64,000 nucleotides of DNA from Candidatus Paracaedibacteraceae bacterium (GCA_024236035.1 JACKLG010000003.1:1-64000); one strand, 5' to 3'; positions 53,874 to 63,505 are shown, numbered from the stretch's first letter. The notes: a model not told the origin generated them from the letters alone. Numbers and translations: made by a program.

Positions 53874-54197
53874 CTATTTCTTTTCTAAAACTTCACCGGA
53901 ACGACGTGCTACACGCACTTTTGCTCCATCTTTTGAAATACTGTACCCAACGCGAGTGGGTTTTTGATCTTTTGGATCTAAAACCATCACGTTAGATGCA
54001 TGAATTGGTGCTTCCACACGTTCAATACCACCTGCAGACATCTGAGATGGACGCTTGTGCTTTGTCACAACATTCAAACCTTTTACCTTAACGCGACGTT
54101 CCTCGCGCAGAACTTCGATAATTTCTCCGGATTTACCTTTGTCCTTACCTGCGATAATTTGTACAGTATCGCCCTTTTTAATACGCCATTTTTCCAT
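53874..54197 (-). CDS. rplX: 50S ribosomal protein L24
   Basis: A 107-residue assembly-initiating protein. The start is set at the ATG on the minus strand at 54197, which gives MEKWRIKKGDTVQIIAGKDK, the family beginning with its KOW motif. A longer frame reaching 54296 overlaps rplN and adds residues unlike L24. The start lies one base after the rplN stop. Confidence 0.96.
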   Translation of the reverse strand: MEKWRIKKGDTVQIIAGKDKGKSGEIIEVLREERRVKVKGLNVVTKHKRPSQMSAGGIERVEAPIHASNVMVLDPKDQKPTRVGYSISKDGAKVRVARRSGEVLEKK

Positions 54198-54198
54198 G

Positions 54199-54567
54199 TT
54201 ACAGAACCTCCGGAGCCAATGAAATAATACGCATGTAACCGCGCCCACGCAACTCACGAGTAACTGGACCAAAAATACGCGTACCAATGGGTTCACCTTG
54301 CTTATTTAACAATACAGCAGCATTACCATCAAAACGAATAGCAGACCCGTCGTCACGACGAATGGCTTGCGCAGTACGTACGATCACAGCTTTATGAACG
54401 TCACCTTTTTTTACCTTACCGTTTGGAATGGCATCTTTTACTGATACAACAATTACATCCCCCACAGAAGCGGATTTACGCTTACTTCCGCCCAATACTT
54501 TAATGCACAGGACTTCACGGGCGCCAGAGTTGTCAGCAACATCTAATCTAGATTCAGGTTTAATCAT
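54199..54567 (-). CDS. rplN: 50S ribosomal protein L14
   Basis: A 122-residue protein. SRLDVADNSGAREVLCIKVL and RIFGPVTRELRGRGYMRIIS are conserved. First gene of the spc cluster, 10 bases after rpsQ. Confidence 0.98.
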   Translation of the reverse strand: MIKPESRLDVADNSGAREVLCIKVLGGSKRKSASVGDVIVVSVKDAIPNGKVKKGDVHKAVIVRTAQAIRRDDGSAIRFDGNAAVLLNKQGEPIGTRIFGPVTRELRGRGYMRIISLAPEVL

Positions 54568-54577
54568 TTTCTAACCC

Positions 54578-54823
54578 TTATTTTGCTTCTACTTCGTTGG
54601 ACACCACTACCCAATTCTTTGATTTAGAAATGGGACGAGATTCTTCAATTAACACAACATCACCTATTTTGTGAGTGTTGCTTTCATCATGTGCCGCATA
54701 TTTTTTGTGAGAAAGGACGGACTTTTTGTACAAAGGATGAACATAACGACGTTCAACTTTTACTACAACAGTTTTGTCTTGCTTATCACTTACAACGACA
54801 CCTTGCAATACACGCTTTGGCAT
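54578..54823 (-). CDS. rpsQ: 30S ribosomal protein S17
   Basis: An 81-residue 16S-binding OB-fold protein. LQGVVVSDKQDKTVVVKVER and GDVVLIEESRPISKSKNW are diagnostic. Last gene of the S10 cluster. Confidence 0.98.
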   Translation of the reverse strand: MPKRVLQGVVVSDKQDKTVVVKVERRYVHPLYKKSVLSHKKYAAHDESNTHKIGDVVLIEESRPISKSKNWVVVSNEVEAK

Positions 54824-54844
54824 GAATAAATACTCCTATTGCAA

Positions 54845-55039
54845 TCAGGCCTGACGTTGCTTTTGTGACAGCAACGTCTTGATACGTGCGATTGTCTTAC
54901 GATTTTTAGACAACCCAGAGGTATCAGTTAATTCCCCAGCAACCTTCTGAAAACGTAAACCCATCATAGATTTGCGAGATTCAATAATTTGCTGTTTTAA
55001 GTCTTTTTCGTCTAACTTTTTTAATTCTGTTAACTTCAT
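54845..55039 (-). CDS. rpmC: 50S ribosomal protein L29
   Basis: A 64-residue helical-hairpin protein near the peptide exit tunnel. The pattern LRFQKVAGELTDTSGLSKNR followed by ARIKTLL is the L29 signature. Normal length. Confidence 0.97.
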   Translation of the reverse strand: MKLTELKKLDEKDLKQQIIESRKSMMGLRFQKVAGELTDTSGLSKNRKTIARIKTLLSQKQRQA

Positions 55040-55048
55040 GACGTTTCC

Positions 55049-55459
55049 TTAGTCTAAGCGCTTAACGAACTTAGTTTGCAACGGCAATTTTGCTGCTGCT
55101 AAGCTCATTGCTTCACGGGCAACATCCTCAGGAACCCCATCCATCTCAAACAAGATACGACCAGGGTGAACACGGCATGCCCAGAATTCAACGCTTCCTT
55201 TACCACTTCCCATACGAACTTCTGCTGGTTTTGATGAAACCGGCACATCTGGGAAAATACGAATCCAAACACGTCCAGAACGTTTAATGTGACGTGTCAT
55301 AGCACGACGCGCCGATTCTATCTGACGCGCAGTAATACGCTCAGGAGTTAAAGCCTTCAGACCAAAAGATCCAAAGTTAAGAGAAGCACCGGATGTCGCC
55401 ACCCCATGAATGCGCCCCTTAAACGCTTTCCTGAATTTTGTTTTTTTCGGACTTAACAT
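55049..55459 (-). CDS. rplP: 50S ribosomal protein L16
   Basis: A 136-residue protein, equal in length to E. coli L16. It begins LSPKKTKFRKAFKGRIHG; FGLKALTPERITARQIESAR and VHPGRILFEMDGVPEDVARE are conserved. It organises the A-site region of the large subunit. Confidence 0.98.
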   Translation of the reverse strand: MLSPKKTKFRKAFKGRIHGVATSGASLNFGSFGLKALTPERITARQIESARRAMTRHIKRSGRVWIRIFPDVPVSSKPAEVRMGSGKGSVEFWACRVHPGRILFEMDGVPEDVAREAMSLAAAKLPLQTKFVKRLD

Positions 55460-55483
55460 AATTACAACAATCCTGTGTTAAAA

Positions 55484-56182
55484 TCAACCTTTACTTACTG
55501 AGCGAGGCTCACGAGAACGACTTTCATTAGAAATCACATTTGTATCACTAATATCATTTTTCTCGCCGCGGTATAAAAATACCTTCACTCCAATAACGCC
55601 GTATGTTGTATGTGCTTCCGCTAAACCATAATCAACATCTGCGCGCAATGTATGCAATGGCACACGACCATCACGATACCATTCCATGCGCGCAATTTCA
55701 GCACCACCTAAACGTCCAGAACAATTCACGCGGATACCTTTAGCCCCCATACGAAGAGCAGACTGCATTACACGCTTCACCGCACGGCGGAAAGAAACAC
55801 GACGCTCTAATTGCTGCGCTACATTGTCAGCAGCAAGTTTTGCATCTAGTTCGGGCTTGCGCACCTCAAGAATGTTCAGCATCACTTCCGCACTGCTTGT
55901 TAATGCAGCAAGTTGCGAACGAAGCTTTTCGATGTCAGCACCCTTTTTACCAATAATTACACCAGGACGTGCTGTATAAATAGATATACGGCATTTCTTA
56001 GCTGGGCGCTCAATAATAACTTGAGACACGGATGCTTGCTTTAAATTTTCAAAAATAAACTTACGGATTTTTGCATCTTCTAATAATAATGCCCCATATC
56101 CTTTTTTGTCAGAATACCAACGCGAATCCCACGTACGGTTAATTCCAAGCCTTAAACCAATCGGATTGACCTTTTGACCCAT
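55484..56182 (-). CDS. rpsC: 30S ribosomal protein S3
   Basis: A 232-residue protein at the mRNA entry channel. GQKVNPIGLRLGINRTWDSR at the start, the KH motif RPGVIIGKKGADIEKLR and the C-terminal VDYGLAEAHTTYGVIGVKV are diagnostic. It overlaps the rplV stop by one base. Confidence 0.98.
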   Translation of the reverse strand: MGQKVNPIGLRLGINRTWDSRWYSDKKGYGALLLEDAKIRKFIFENLKQASVSQVIIERPAKKCRISIYTARPGVIIGKKGADIEKLRSQLAALTSSAEVMLNILEVRKPELDAKLAADNVAQQLERRVSFRRAVKRVMQSALRMGAKGIRVNCSGRLGGAEIARMEWYRDGRVPLHTLRADVDYGLAEAHTTYGVIGVKVFLYRGEKNDISDTNVISNESRSREPRSVSKG

Positions 56183-56559
56183 TACGCTACCTCTGCTTCA
56201 CGAACAATTACAGTCATACGACTATAACGTTTTAAAATACGAGCACCGCGACCGCGTGCCCTTGGCATCATACGCTTTAACATCATTGCTTTACCAACGA
56301 ATGCTTCAGACACAATCAATGAATCTACATCTAAACCATGATTGTTTTCCGCGTTAGAAATAGCAGAAGAAAGTAACTTGCGAACTTCTTTTGCTGCACG
56401 TTTTTTTGAAAACGCTAATGTATCTAATGCGTCACTAACATGCATACCGCGGATTAATTGCGCAACAAGGTTTAACTTGCGTGGTGTGGTGGTTAACAAA
56501 CCAACCTCAGCCTTTGCAGAGTTTGCTGGTAACGTGCGCTGAGTTTTTTGTTTACTCAT
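56182..56559 (-). CDS. rplV: 50S ribosomal protein L22
   Basis: A 125-residue exit-tunnel protein (110 in E. coli). RKLNLVAQLIRGMHVSDAL and the tunnel-loop segment MPRARGRGARILKRYSRMTV are conserved. The extra residues are at the N-terminus. Confidence 0.98.
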   Translation of the reverse strand: MSKQKTQRTLPANSAKAEVGLLTTTPRKLNLVAQLIRGMHVSDALDTLAFSKKRAAKEVRKLLSSAISNAENNHGLDVDSLIVSEAFVGKAMMLKRMMPRARGRGARILKRYSRMTVIVREAEVA

Positions 56560-56566
56560 AACTTAA

Positions 56567-56845
56567 TTACCCCCTCTTTGCTTTTTTATCTGCGCCATGT
56601 CCCCAATAGGTACGTGTTGGTGCAAATTCACCAAACTTGTGACCAATCATGTTTTCAGACACAATCACAGGAATGAACTTCTTACCATTATGAACGCCAA
56701 ACGTAAGCCCTACAAACTGGGGCAAAATCGTTGAACGGCGTGACCAAGTTTTGATAATTTCTTTTCGCCCTGATGTACGAACAACATCTGCTTTTTTAAG
56801 CAAATAGCCGTCAACAAAAGGACCTTTCCAAACTGAACGAGCCAT
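56567..56845 (-). CDS. rpsS: 30S ribosomal protein S19
   Basis: A 92-residue head protein, the same length as in E. coli. RSVWKGPFVDGYLLKK at the start and HKFGEFAPTRTYWGHGADKK at the end are diagnostic. Confidence 0.98.
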   Translation of the reverse strand: MARSVWKGPFVDGYLLKKADVVRTSGRKEIIKTWSRRSTILPQFVGLTFGVHNGKKFIPVIVSENMIGHKFGEFAPTRTYWGHGADKKAKRG

Positions 56846-56856
56846 AAATTACCCCT

Positions 56857-57669
56857 TTATTTACTACGACGACGAATAATGTACTTTTGCGTAAGCTTGT
56901 TACTGCGAGTACGATTACCTTTAGTACCAAGACCCCATGGTGTTTTCCAGTTCATACCACCATTTGCACGACCACCATGAGGGTGATCTACTGGGTTCAT
57001 AGCAATACCACGGACTGTTGGACGAATACCTTTCCAACGTGAACGACCAGCCTTACCTGAATTTTCGTTTTTATGGTCTTGGTTAGAAACCGCACCAATT
57101 GTCGCAAAGCATTCTGCATGCACAAGGCGAAGCTCACCTGACTTTAACTTTAACTGCGCCATGTCACCATCACGACCAACCAATTGAGCAAAAGAACCAG
57201 CAGCGCGGGCAATTTGCCCACCTTTACCAATTTTTAATTCCACATTGTGAACTAAAGTACCAATTGGAATATTACGCAATGGTAATGCATTTCCAGGTTT
57301 AATGTCCGCATCTGCACCAGATTCAACCTTATCGCCCACTTTTAAACGTTGCGGAGCAATAATATAAGACAAAGAATTGTCTTCATAACGAATCAATGCA
57401 ATGAAACTTGTACGGTTTGGATCGTATTCCAAACGCTCTACTGTTGCTACACCCGCTGCACGACGCTTAAAGTCGATCATACGATAACGACGTTTATGTC
57501 CACCACCTTGGTGACGCACTGTAATGCGCCCAGTATTATTACGACCACCTTGCTTACGAAGACCTTCCGTCAAAGACTTCTCGGGATCTCCCTTCCACAA
57601 AGACGTTCTATCAACCAAAACTAATTGGCGACGCCCTGCAGTGACCGGTTTAAAAAATTTTAAACTCAT
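56857..57669 (-). CDS. rplB: 50S ribosomal protein L2
   Basis: A 270-residue protein next to the peptidyl-transferase centre. NNTGRITVRHQGGGHKRRYR, AGSFAQLVGRDGDMAQLKL and the segment MNPVDHPHGGRANGGMNWKT, which carries the critical histidine, are conserved. It overlaps rplW by 4 bases. Confidence 0.98.
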   Translation of the reverse strand: MSLKFFKPVTAGRRQLVLVDRTSLWKGDPEKSLTEGLRKQGGRNNTGRITVRHQGGGHKRRYRMIDFKRRAAGVATVERLEYDPNRTSFIALIRYEDNSLSYIIAPQRLKVGDKVESGADADIKPGNALPLRNIPIGTLVHNVELKIGKGGQIARAAGSFAQLVGRDGDMAQLKLKSGELRLVHAECFATIGAVSNQDHKNENSGKAGRSRWKGIRPTVRGIAMNPVDHPHGGRANGGMNWKTPWGLGTKGNRTRSNKLTQKYIIRRRSK

Positions 57670-57998
57670 TTAATCATTCCTGCACTTAGATCTATAGATT
57701 GACCTTCTGCTAACCGAACATAGGCCTTTTTCAGATCTGTTTGTTTACCCATACGACCACGGAAACGTTTTACTTTTCCTTTTGTGATCGACGTGTTGAT
57801 TTTTTCAACTTTTACACCGAAAATATTTTCAACAGCTTGCTTTAATTCATGTTTAGTAGCATCAATAGCCACGTTGAACACCACACAATTCTTTTCCGCA
57901 CATGCGGTTGCTTTTTCAGTAATGTGAGGCGCACGAATCACGCTATATTGGCGTTCTTTGCTAATCACATGAACTTTACGACTTCCGTGATTTTTCAT
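57666..57998 (-). CDS. rplW: 50S ribosomal protein L23
   Basis: A 110-residue protein (100 in E. coli) at the exit tunnel where trigger factor and SRP dock. IRAPHITEKATACAEKN and KVEKINTSITKGKVKRFRGR are diagnostic. It overlaps rplD and rplB by 4 bases each. Confidence 0.98.
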   Translation of the reverse strand: MKNHGSRKVHVISKERQYSVIRAPHITEKATACAEKNCVVFNVAIDATKHELKQAVENIFGVKVEKINTSITKGKVKRFRGRMGKQTDLKKAYVRLAEGQSIDLSAGMIK

Positions 57999-58618
57999 TT
58001 TTTCAATCGCTCCTCTAATTGCTTTACAGCATCTTGTGTTAGAACCAACGTATCACGACGCAAAATATCATAAACGTTTGCACCTATTGAAGGAAGCACA
58101 TCCATTTTTGGAATATTTTGAAGAGCACGGAAGAAGTTTTCATTCACATCTTCTGCCCCAATAAATAACGCAGATTCAAAACCAAATGTTCCAAGCTTTG
58201 CTTTTAACTCTTGTGTTTTGTGAGACTTCATATCAAAAGTATCTACAATAATTAACTTATTTTCAGCAGCTTTTTGAGACAAAGCACAACGCAACCCTAA
58301 CGCACGCACTTTTTTAGGCAAATCATGTTCATGACTTCTTGGATGGGGTCCATGTGCCACACCACCTTTACGGAACTGAACACTTCTTAAAGAACCTTGA
58401 CGCGCATTACCCGTACCTTTTTGACGGAACGGTTTACGAGTTGTACCACTAATTTCGCTTACTGTACGTGTAGAGTGAGTTCCTTGACGGCGTTTTGCAA
58501 GTTGCCAATACACAACTCTAGCCAAAATATCGCGACGAACTTCTACGCCAAATACTGATGGGTCTAACGTCAGATCACCAGTTTTCTTGTTTTCAAGACT
58601 TAAAACTTGAGTTTTCAT
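57995..58618 (-). CDS. rplD: 50S ribosomal protein L4
   Basis: A 207-residue protein. The tunnel-loop region KPFRQKGTGNARQGSLRSVQ with HGPHPRSHEHDLPKKVRALG is the family signature. In E. coli L4 represses its own operon; no matching leader is evident here. Confidence 0.98.
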   Translation of the reverse strand: MKTQVLSLENKKTGDLTLDPSVFGVEVRRDILARVVYWQLAKRRQGTHSTRTVSEISGTTRKPFRQKGTGNARQGSLRSVQFRKGGVAHGPHPRSHEHDLPKKVRALGLRCALSQKAAENKLIIVDTFDMKSHKTQELKAKLGTFGFESALFIGAEDVNENFFRALQNIPKMDVLPSIGANVYDILRRDTLVLTQDAVKQLEERLKK

Positions 58619-58632
58619 CGTTTCACCCTACT

Positions 58633-59349
58633 CTACTCTGCTTGTTCAGAATTTGCGCTTGAAACAGCGTTATCCGCTTTACGAATAGCAGCTGGAAACG
58701 GCAAATTATCTGGAAGTTTCTTTTTTACTGCATCACGAACTAAGACAAATGTACCTGCAGCACCTGGAAGAGCACCTTTTACAAGTATTAATCCTTTTTC
58801 AAGATCAGTATCTACAATTTCCAAATTCATTACAGTACGTTGCTTGTTTCCCATCTGTCCTGGCATTTTCTTTCCAGGGATTACACGACCAGGGTCTTGA
58901 CACATACCTGTTGAACCAGGAACACGGTGAGCTAATGAGTTACCGTGAGACGCACGACCACCACCAAAGTTCCAACGCTTCATAACACCCGCGAATCCCT
59001 TACCAACGGATACGCCAGTTACATCAACGTGTTGTCCTTTAACGAAATGATCAACAGTGATTTCATCACCAATATTTAATAACGCATCTTTAGAAACACG
59101 GAACTCAGCCAACTTGCGCTTTGGTTCAACACCCGCTTTTGCAAAATGCCCACGTAAAGGCTTTGTTACATTTTTCGGGTTAATTTTTCCAACGCCCAAT
59201 TGGATTGCTGAGTAGCCGTTCTTTTCTTCAGTGCGAACAGTTACCACTTGGCACCCCTCAACTTTAAGGAGTGTTACGGGAACATGCATGCCGTTCTCGT
59301 CAAACCAACGAGACATGCCAACTTTTTCCGCAATTAAACCAGTACGCAT
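58633..59349 (-). CDS. rplC: 50S ribosomal protein L3
   Basis: A 238-residue protein (209 in E. coli). GKGFAGVMKRWNFGGGRASH with SLAHRVPGSTGMCQDPGRV and GKKMPGQMGNKQRTVMN is diagnostic. An Ala/Glu-rich C-terminal tail explains the extra length. Confidence 0.98.
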   Translation of the reverse strand: MRTGLIAEKVGMSRWFDENGMHVPVTLLKVEGCQVVTVRTEEKNGYSAIQLGVGKINPKNVTKPLRGHFAKAGVEPKRKLAEFRVSKDALLNIGDEITVDHFVKGQHVDVTGVSVGKGFAGVMKRWNFGGGRASHGNSLAHRVPGSTGMCQDPGRVIPGKKMPGQMGNKQRTVMNLEIVDTDLEKGLILVKGALPGAAGTFVLVRDAVKKKLPDNLPFPAAIRKADNAVSSANSEQAE

Positions 59350-59361
59350 AGTCCAATTCCT

Positions 59362-59667
59362 TTATAATTTAATTTCTACCTCAACCCCAGAAGGAAGATC
59401 CAACTTCATCAGAGCATCCACGGTTTGAGGCGACCAGTCAATAATGTCTAAAAGACGCTTATGTGTGCGAATTTCAAATTGCTCACGAGACTTCTTGTCA
59501 ACGTGGGGCGATCTGTTCACAGTGTAACGCTCTGTACGCGTAGGTAATGGAACGGGTCCACATACCTTAGCTCCTGTGCGTTTTGCTGTGCTTACAATTT
59601 CGCCGGCGGATTGATCAAGAATTCCACTGTCAAACGCTTTCAAACGTATACGTATATTTTGTGCCAT
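59362..59667 (-). CDS. rpsJ: 30S ribosomal protein S10 (NusE)
   Basis: A 101-residue head protein that also serves as NusE in transcription antitermination. IRIRLKAFDSGILDQSAGEI and GPVPLPTRTERYTVNRSPHV are conserved. It heads the S10 cluster, 62 bases after tuf with a hairpin between. Confidence 0.98.
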   Translation of the reverse strand: MAQNIRIRLKAFDSGILDQSAGEIVSTAKRTGAKVCGPVPLPTRTERYTVNRSPHVDKKSREQFEIRTHKRLLDIIDWSPQTVDALMKLDLPSGVEVEIKL

Positions 59668-59692
59668 ACTACATCCAACTTAATAAAAGTTC

Positions 59693-59718
59693 AAGGACTC
59701 TCTAACCAGAGAGTCCTT
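59693..59718. terminator. Stable hairpin between tuf and rpsJ
   Basis: Perfect 11-base arms (AAGGACTCTCT / AGAGAGTCCTT) at 59693-59703 and 59708-59718 enclose a 4-base loop. The T-run is on the plus-strand side. On the transcribed minus strand the hairpin is preceded by A residues and followed only by TTGAAC and then TTTT. It may be a weak or partial terminator, or a processing site, separating the str and S10 parts of the superoperon. Confidence 0.6.
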
Positions 59719-59729
59719 TTTATTAAAAT

Positions 59730-60920
59730 TTACTTTACAATCTTAGAGACAACGCCTGATCCAATTGTACGACCACCTTCACGGATCGCAAAACGCAGAC
59801 CTTCGTCCATCGCAATTGGAGCAATCAATTCAACATCAATTGCAACGTTTTCACCTGGCATGACCATCTTCACATCTTCTGGAAGCTTTACCACACCAGT
59901 TACGTCCGTTGTACGGAAATAGAATTGTGGGCGATATCCGTCAAAGAAAGGCTTATGACGCCCACCTTCAGCTTCAGTCAAGATATAAACCTCTCCTTTA
60001 AAGCTGGTGTGTGGAGTAATCGTGCCTGGCTTCGCCAAAACTTGACCACGTTCAATTTCTTCGCGCTTAATACCACGGATCAATGCGCCGATGTTATCAC
60101 CTGCCTCACCACGATCCAACAACTTGCGGAACATTTCAACACCTGTAACTGTTGTTTTTTGAGTTTCTTTTAACCCAACGATTTCAACTTCATCACCTAC
60201 GTTTACTGCACCACGTTCAACACGACCAGTCACAACTGTACCACGACCAGAAATAGAGAACACATCTTCAATTGGCATCAAAAATGGCAAATCAATTGCA
60301 CGTGCTGGTTGTGGGATATAAGAGTCAACGTTTTCCATTAACTTTAATATCGCTTCCCTACCTAAAGCACCCTGATCACCTTCTAATGCCTTCAATGCAC
60401 TTCCACGAACTACAGGGATATCATCACCTGGGAAGTCATATTTGCTTAACAATTCACGAACTTCCATTTCAACTAAGTCAAGAAGCTCAGCATCATCAAC
60501 CATATCGCACTTGTTTAAGAACACAACGATTGCAGGAACACCAACTTGGCGCGCCAAAAGAATGTGTTCACGTGTTTGAGGCATAGGACCATCTGCTGCG
60601 TTAACAACAAGAATAGCTCCGTCCATCTGAGCTGCACCCGTGATCATGTTTTTCACATAGTCAGCGTGTCCAGGACAGTCAACGTGCGCATAGTGACGTG
60701 TTGCAGTTTCATATTCAACGTGAGCAGTGTTGATCGTAATACCACGCGCTCTTTCTTCTGGAGCCGCGTCAATCTGATCGTATGCTTTAAATTCAGCACC
60801 ACCACTTTCCGCTAATACTTTTGTAATAGCAGCAGTTAATGATGTTTTACCGTGGTCAACGTGACCAATTGTACCAATATTACAGTGGGGTTTATTCCGT
60901 TCAAATTTTGCTTTAGCCAT
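59730..60920 (-). CDS. tuf: Elongation factor Tu
   Basis: A 396-residue GTPase that delivers aminoacyl-tRNA to the ribosome. The G motifs are GHVDHGKT, DCPGHADY and NKCDMVD. Barrel domains 2 and 3 follow with GRGTVVTGRVERG and KPGTITPHTSFKGEVYIL. Length is normal. It is 17 bases after fusA in transcription order. Confidence 0.99.
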   Translation of the reverse strand: MAKAKFERNKPHCNIGTIGHVDHGKTSLTAAITKVLAESGGAEFKAYDQIDAAPEERARGITINTAHVEYETATRHYAHVDCPGHADYVKNMITGAAQMDGAILVVNAADGPMPQTREHILLARQVGVPAIVVFLNKCDMVDDAELLDLVEMEVRELLSKYDFPGDDIPVVRGSALKALEGDQGALGREAILKLMENVDSYIPQPARAIDLPFLMPIEDVFSISGRGTVVTGRVERGAVNVGDEVEIVGLKETQKTTVTGVEMFRKLLDRGEAGDNIGALIRGIKREEIERGQVLAKPGTITPHTSFKGEVYILTEAEGGRHKPFFDGYRPQFYFRTTDVTGVVKLPEDVKMVMPGENVAIDVELIAPIAMDEGLRFAIREGGRTIGSGVVSKIVK

Positions 60921-60937
60921 CTGTTAGTTTCCTTTCC

Positions 60938-63016
60938 TTACTTACCAGCTATTTTTGCAGCGACTTCATCCGCGACGTTCTGTGGTGCAGGTGCATAGTG
61001 ATCAAATGTCATTGAATACTGCGCACGACCCTGACTCATTGAACGCAAGGTGTTAATATAACCAAACATATTTGCCAATGGAACTTGTGCTGTTACCACT
61101 CGGGCATTACCTCTAGATTCCATTCCTGAAACTTGACCGCGTCGGCTGTTCAAGTCACCAATAATGTCTCCCATATATTCATCAGGCGTAACCACTTCAA
61201 CCTTCATCATGGGCTCTAACAACACCGGTCCACAACTACGAATTCCTTCACGGAATGCCGCACGACCAGCAATTTCGAATGCCATCACGCTAGAGTCTAC
61301 ATCGTGGTAAGCCCCATCGACCAAAGACGCTTTAAAGTCAATGGTTGGGAACCCGGCGATAATACCATTGTCCATGGCATCACGTATACCTTTTTCTACA
61401 CCAGGAATATACTCTTTTGGAATTGCTCCTCCAACGATTTTGTTTTCAAACACAAAACCTGTTCCACGCTCTAATGGTTCAAAAATCAATTTAACTTTCG
61501 CATATTGACCTGCACCACCAGATTGTTTCTTATGTTGGTAATCAATTTCAAATGTTTTAGAAATTGTTTCACGATATGCAACCTGAGGTTGCCCTACGTT
61601 CGCATCAACTTTAAATTCACGACGCATACGATCCACAATAATTTCAAGGTGTAACTCACCCATACCTTTAATCACAGTTTGACCAGATTCGTGATCCACA
61701 CTAACTCTAAAAGACGGGTCTTCTGTTGCCAGACGGTTCAAAGCAAGTCCCATTTTTTCTTGGTCTGCTTTTGTCTTTGGTTCAACTGCAACTTCAATCA
61801 CAGGCTCTGGGAATTCCATTTTCTCAAGGATGACAGGTTTTATAGCATCACACAATGTATCACCTGTGGTTGTTTCTTTCAAACCACATAAAGCAATAAT
61901 ATCACCTGCTCTGGCTTCTTTAATATCTTCACGGTTGTTTGCGTGCATCTTCAACATACGCCCAATACGCTCACGTTTGTCTTTTGTTGAATTCAACACA
62001 TAACTACCAGACTCAACTACTCCAGAATACACGCGTACAAATGTTAAGCTTCCCACAAAAGGATCCGTCATAATTTTGAACGCCAAACCAGAAAACGGCT
62101 CTTCGTCCACAAATTTACGAATTACTTTTGTTTCAGACTCTGGCAATGTACCTTCTACTTGCATCAAGTCTGCTGGTGAAGGCAAATAATCCACAACTGC
62201 GTCCAACAAAGTTTGAACACCTTTATTCTTAAAGGCAGAACCACACAATACAGGGACAAATGAGAACGCAACCGTTCCCTTACGGATACACTTTTTAAGA
62301 ACTTCTTCAGAAGGTTCCTCACCACCCAAATAAGCCTCTAAAGCCGCATCATCTTGGTCGACAGCTGTTTCAATTAATTTTGCGCGCCATTCAGCAGCTT
62401 GCTCTTTCATATTCTCCGGGATATCCACATAAGAATATTTTGCGCCCAAATCTTCACCTTCCCAAATAACAGCTTGCATTTTCACAAGGTCAATAACCCC
62501 AGCAAAATCAGCTTCCCCGCCAATTGGAAGGTTAACAACTAATGGAACCGCCCCAAGACGATCAATAATCATGTCCACGGTGCGATAGAAGTTAGCCCCC
62601 ATACGATCCATTTTGTTTACGAAACATATACGTGGAACACGGTATTTATCAGCCTGACGCCAAACTGTTTCAGATTGCGGTTCAACACCAGCAACACTGT
62701 CAAACACAGTCACAGCCCCATCTAACACGCGCAAAGAACGTTCAACTTCAATTGTAAAGTCAACGTGACCAGGAGTATCAATAATATTGATGTTATGATC
62801 TTTCCAAAAACACGTAGTCGCGGCAGACGTAATTGTAATACCACGCTCTTGTTCTTGCTCCATCCAGTCCATAGTGGCTGCACCTTCGTGCACCTCACCA
62901 ATCTTATACGTTTTTCCTGTATAATACAGAACGCGTTCGGTTGTTGTTGTTTTTCCAGCATCAATATGGGCCATAATGCCTATATTGCGGTACTTCTCAT
63001 AAGGAATACGTGACAT
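60938..63016 (-). CDS. fusA: Elongation factor G
   Basis: A 692-residue translocation GTPase (704 in E. coli). Motifs are AHIDAGKTTTTERVLYYTG, the switch segment QEQERGITITSAATT, DTPGHVDFT and NKMDRMGANF. Domain IV (KQSGGAGQYAKV) and domain V follow. It lies between rpsG and tuf. Confidence 0.99.
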   Translation of the reverse strand: MSRIPYEKYRNIGIMAHIDAGKTTTTERVLYYTGKTYKIGEVHEGAATMDWMEQEQERGITITSAATTCFWKDHNINIIDTPGHVDFTIEVERSLRVLDGAVTVFDSVAGVEPQSETVWRQADKYRVPRICFVNKMDRMGANFYRTVDMIIDRLGAVPLVVNLPIGGEADFAGVIDLVKMQAVIWEGEDLGAKYSYVDIPENMKEQAAEWRAKLIETAVDQDDAALEAYLGGEEPSEEVLKKCIRKGTVAFSFVPVLCGSAFKNKGVQTLLDAVVDYLPSPADLMQVEGTLPESETKVIRKFVDEEPFSGLAFKIMTDPFVGSLTFVRVYSGVVESGSYVLNSTKDKRERIGRMLKMHANNREDIKEARAGDIIALCGLKETTTGDTLCDAIKPVILEKMEFPEPVIEVAVEPKTKADQEKMGLALNRLATEDPSFRVSVDHESGQTVIKGMGELHLEIIVDRMRREFKVDANVGQPQVAYRETISKTFEIDYQHKKQSGGAGQYAKVKLIFEPLERGTGFVFENKIVGGAIPKEYIPGVEKGIRDAMDNGIIAGFPTIDFKASLVDGAYHDVDSSVMAFEIAGRAAFREGIRSCGPVLLEPMMKVEVVTPDEYMGDIIGDLNSRRGQVSGMESRGNARVVTAQVPLANMFGYINTLRSMSQGRAQYSMTFDHYAPAPQNVADEVAAKIAGK

Positions 63017-63022
63017 ATTTAC

Positions 63023-63493
63023 CTACCAACGATAGTGTGCAAAGGCACGGTTAGCTTCAGCCATCTTATGCGTATCTTCACGCTTTTTAATAGCTGTTCC
63101 GCGTTTTTGGTACGCGTCAATAAATTCGTTCGCAAGACGCTCTGTCATTGTATTTTCAGAACGCTTACGCGCAGCATCAATCAACCAACGAATTGCTAAT
63201 GCTAATGCACGCACCGGACGCACTTCTATAGGCACCTGGTAAGTTGCACCACCAACACGACGAGAACGCACTTCAAGTTCTGGCTTTACGTTAGATAATA
63301 CTTCGTGGAAAAGTTCTACTTCGGGACGACCCAACTTTTTGTTCGCCCCAGTTAGTGCATCATACACTATACTTTCAGCAACAGATTTTTTACCGTCATA
63401 CATAAGACAGTTAACGAATTTTGTAACAATTTTATCCCCGAACTTTGGATCGGGCAGAATTTCACGCTTTACAGCGGCGCGACGACGAGACAT
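63023..63493 (-). CDS. rpsG: 30S ribosomal protein S7
   Basis: A 156-residue head protein, the common bacterial length. SRRRAAVKREILPDPKFGDK at the start and GGATYQVPIEVRPVRALALA are diagnostic. It is 6 bases from fusA and 12 from rpsL. Confidence 0.99.
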   Translation of the reverse strand: MSRRRAAVKREILPDPKFGDKIVTKFVNCLMYDGKKSVAESIVYDALTGANKKLGRPEVELFHEVLSNVKPELEVRSRRVGGATYQVPIEVRPVRALALAIRWLIDAARKRSENTMTERLANEFIDAYQKRGTAIKKREDTHKMAEANRAFAHYRW

Positions 63494-63505
63494 TTATATT
63501 CCCTC

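Noticed and set aside
54198..54296. N-terminal extension of L24
   Set aside because: It overlaps rplN out of frame and encodes residues unlike any L24; MEKWRIKKGDTV is the normal start.
55686..55979. 97-codon open frame antisense to rpsC
   Set aside because: A shadow of a highly conserved ribosomal protein gene; many similar antisense frames occur across 46-64 kb.
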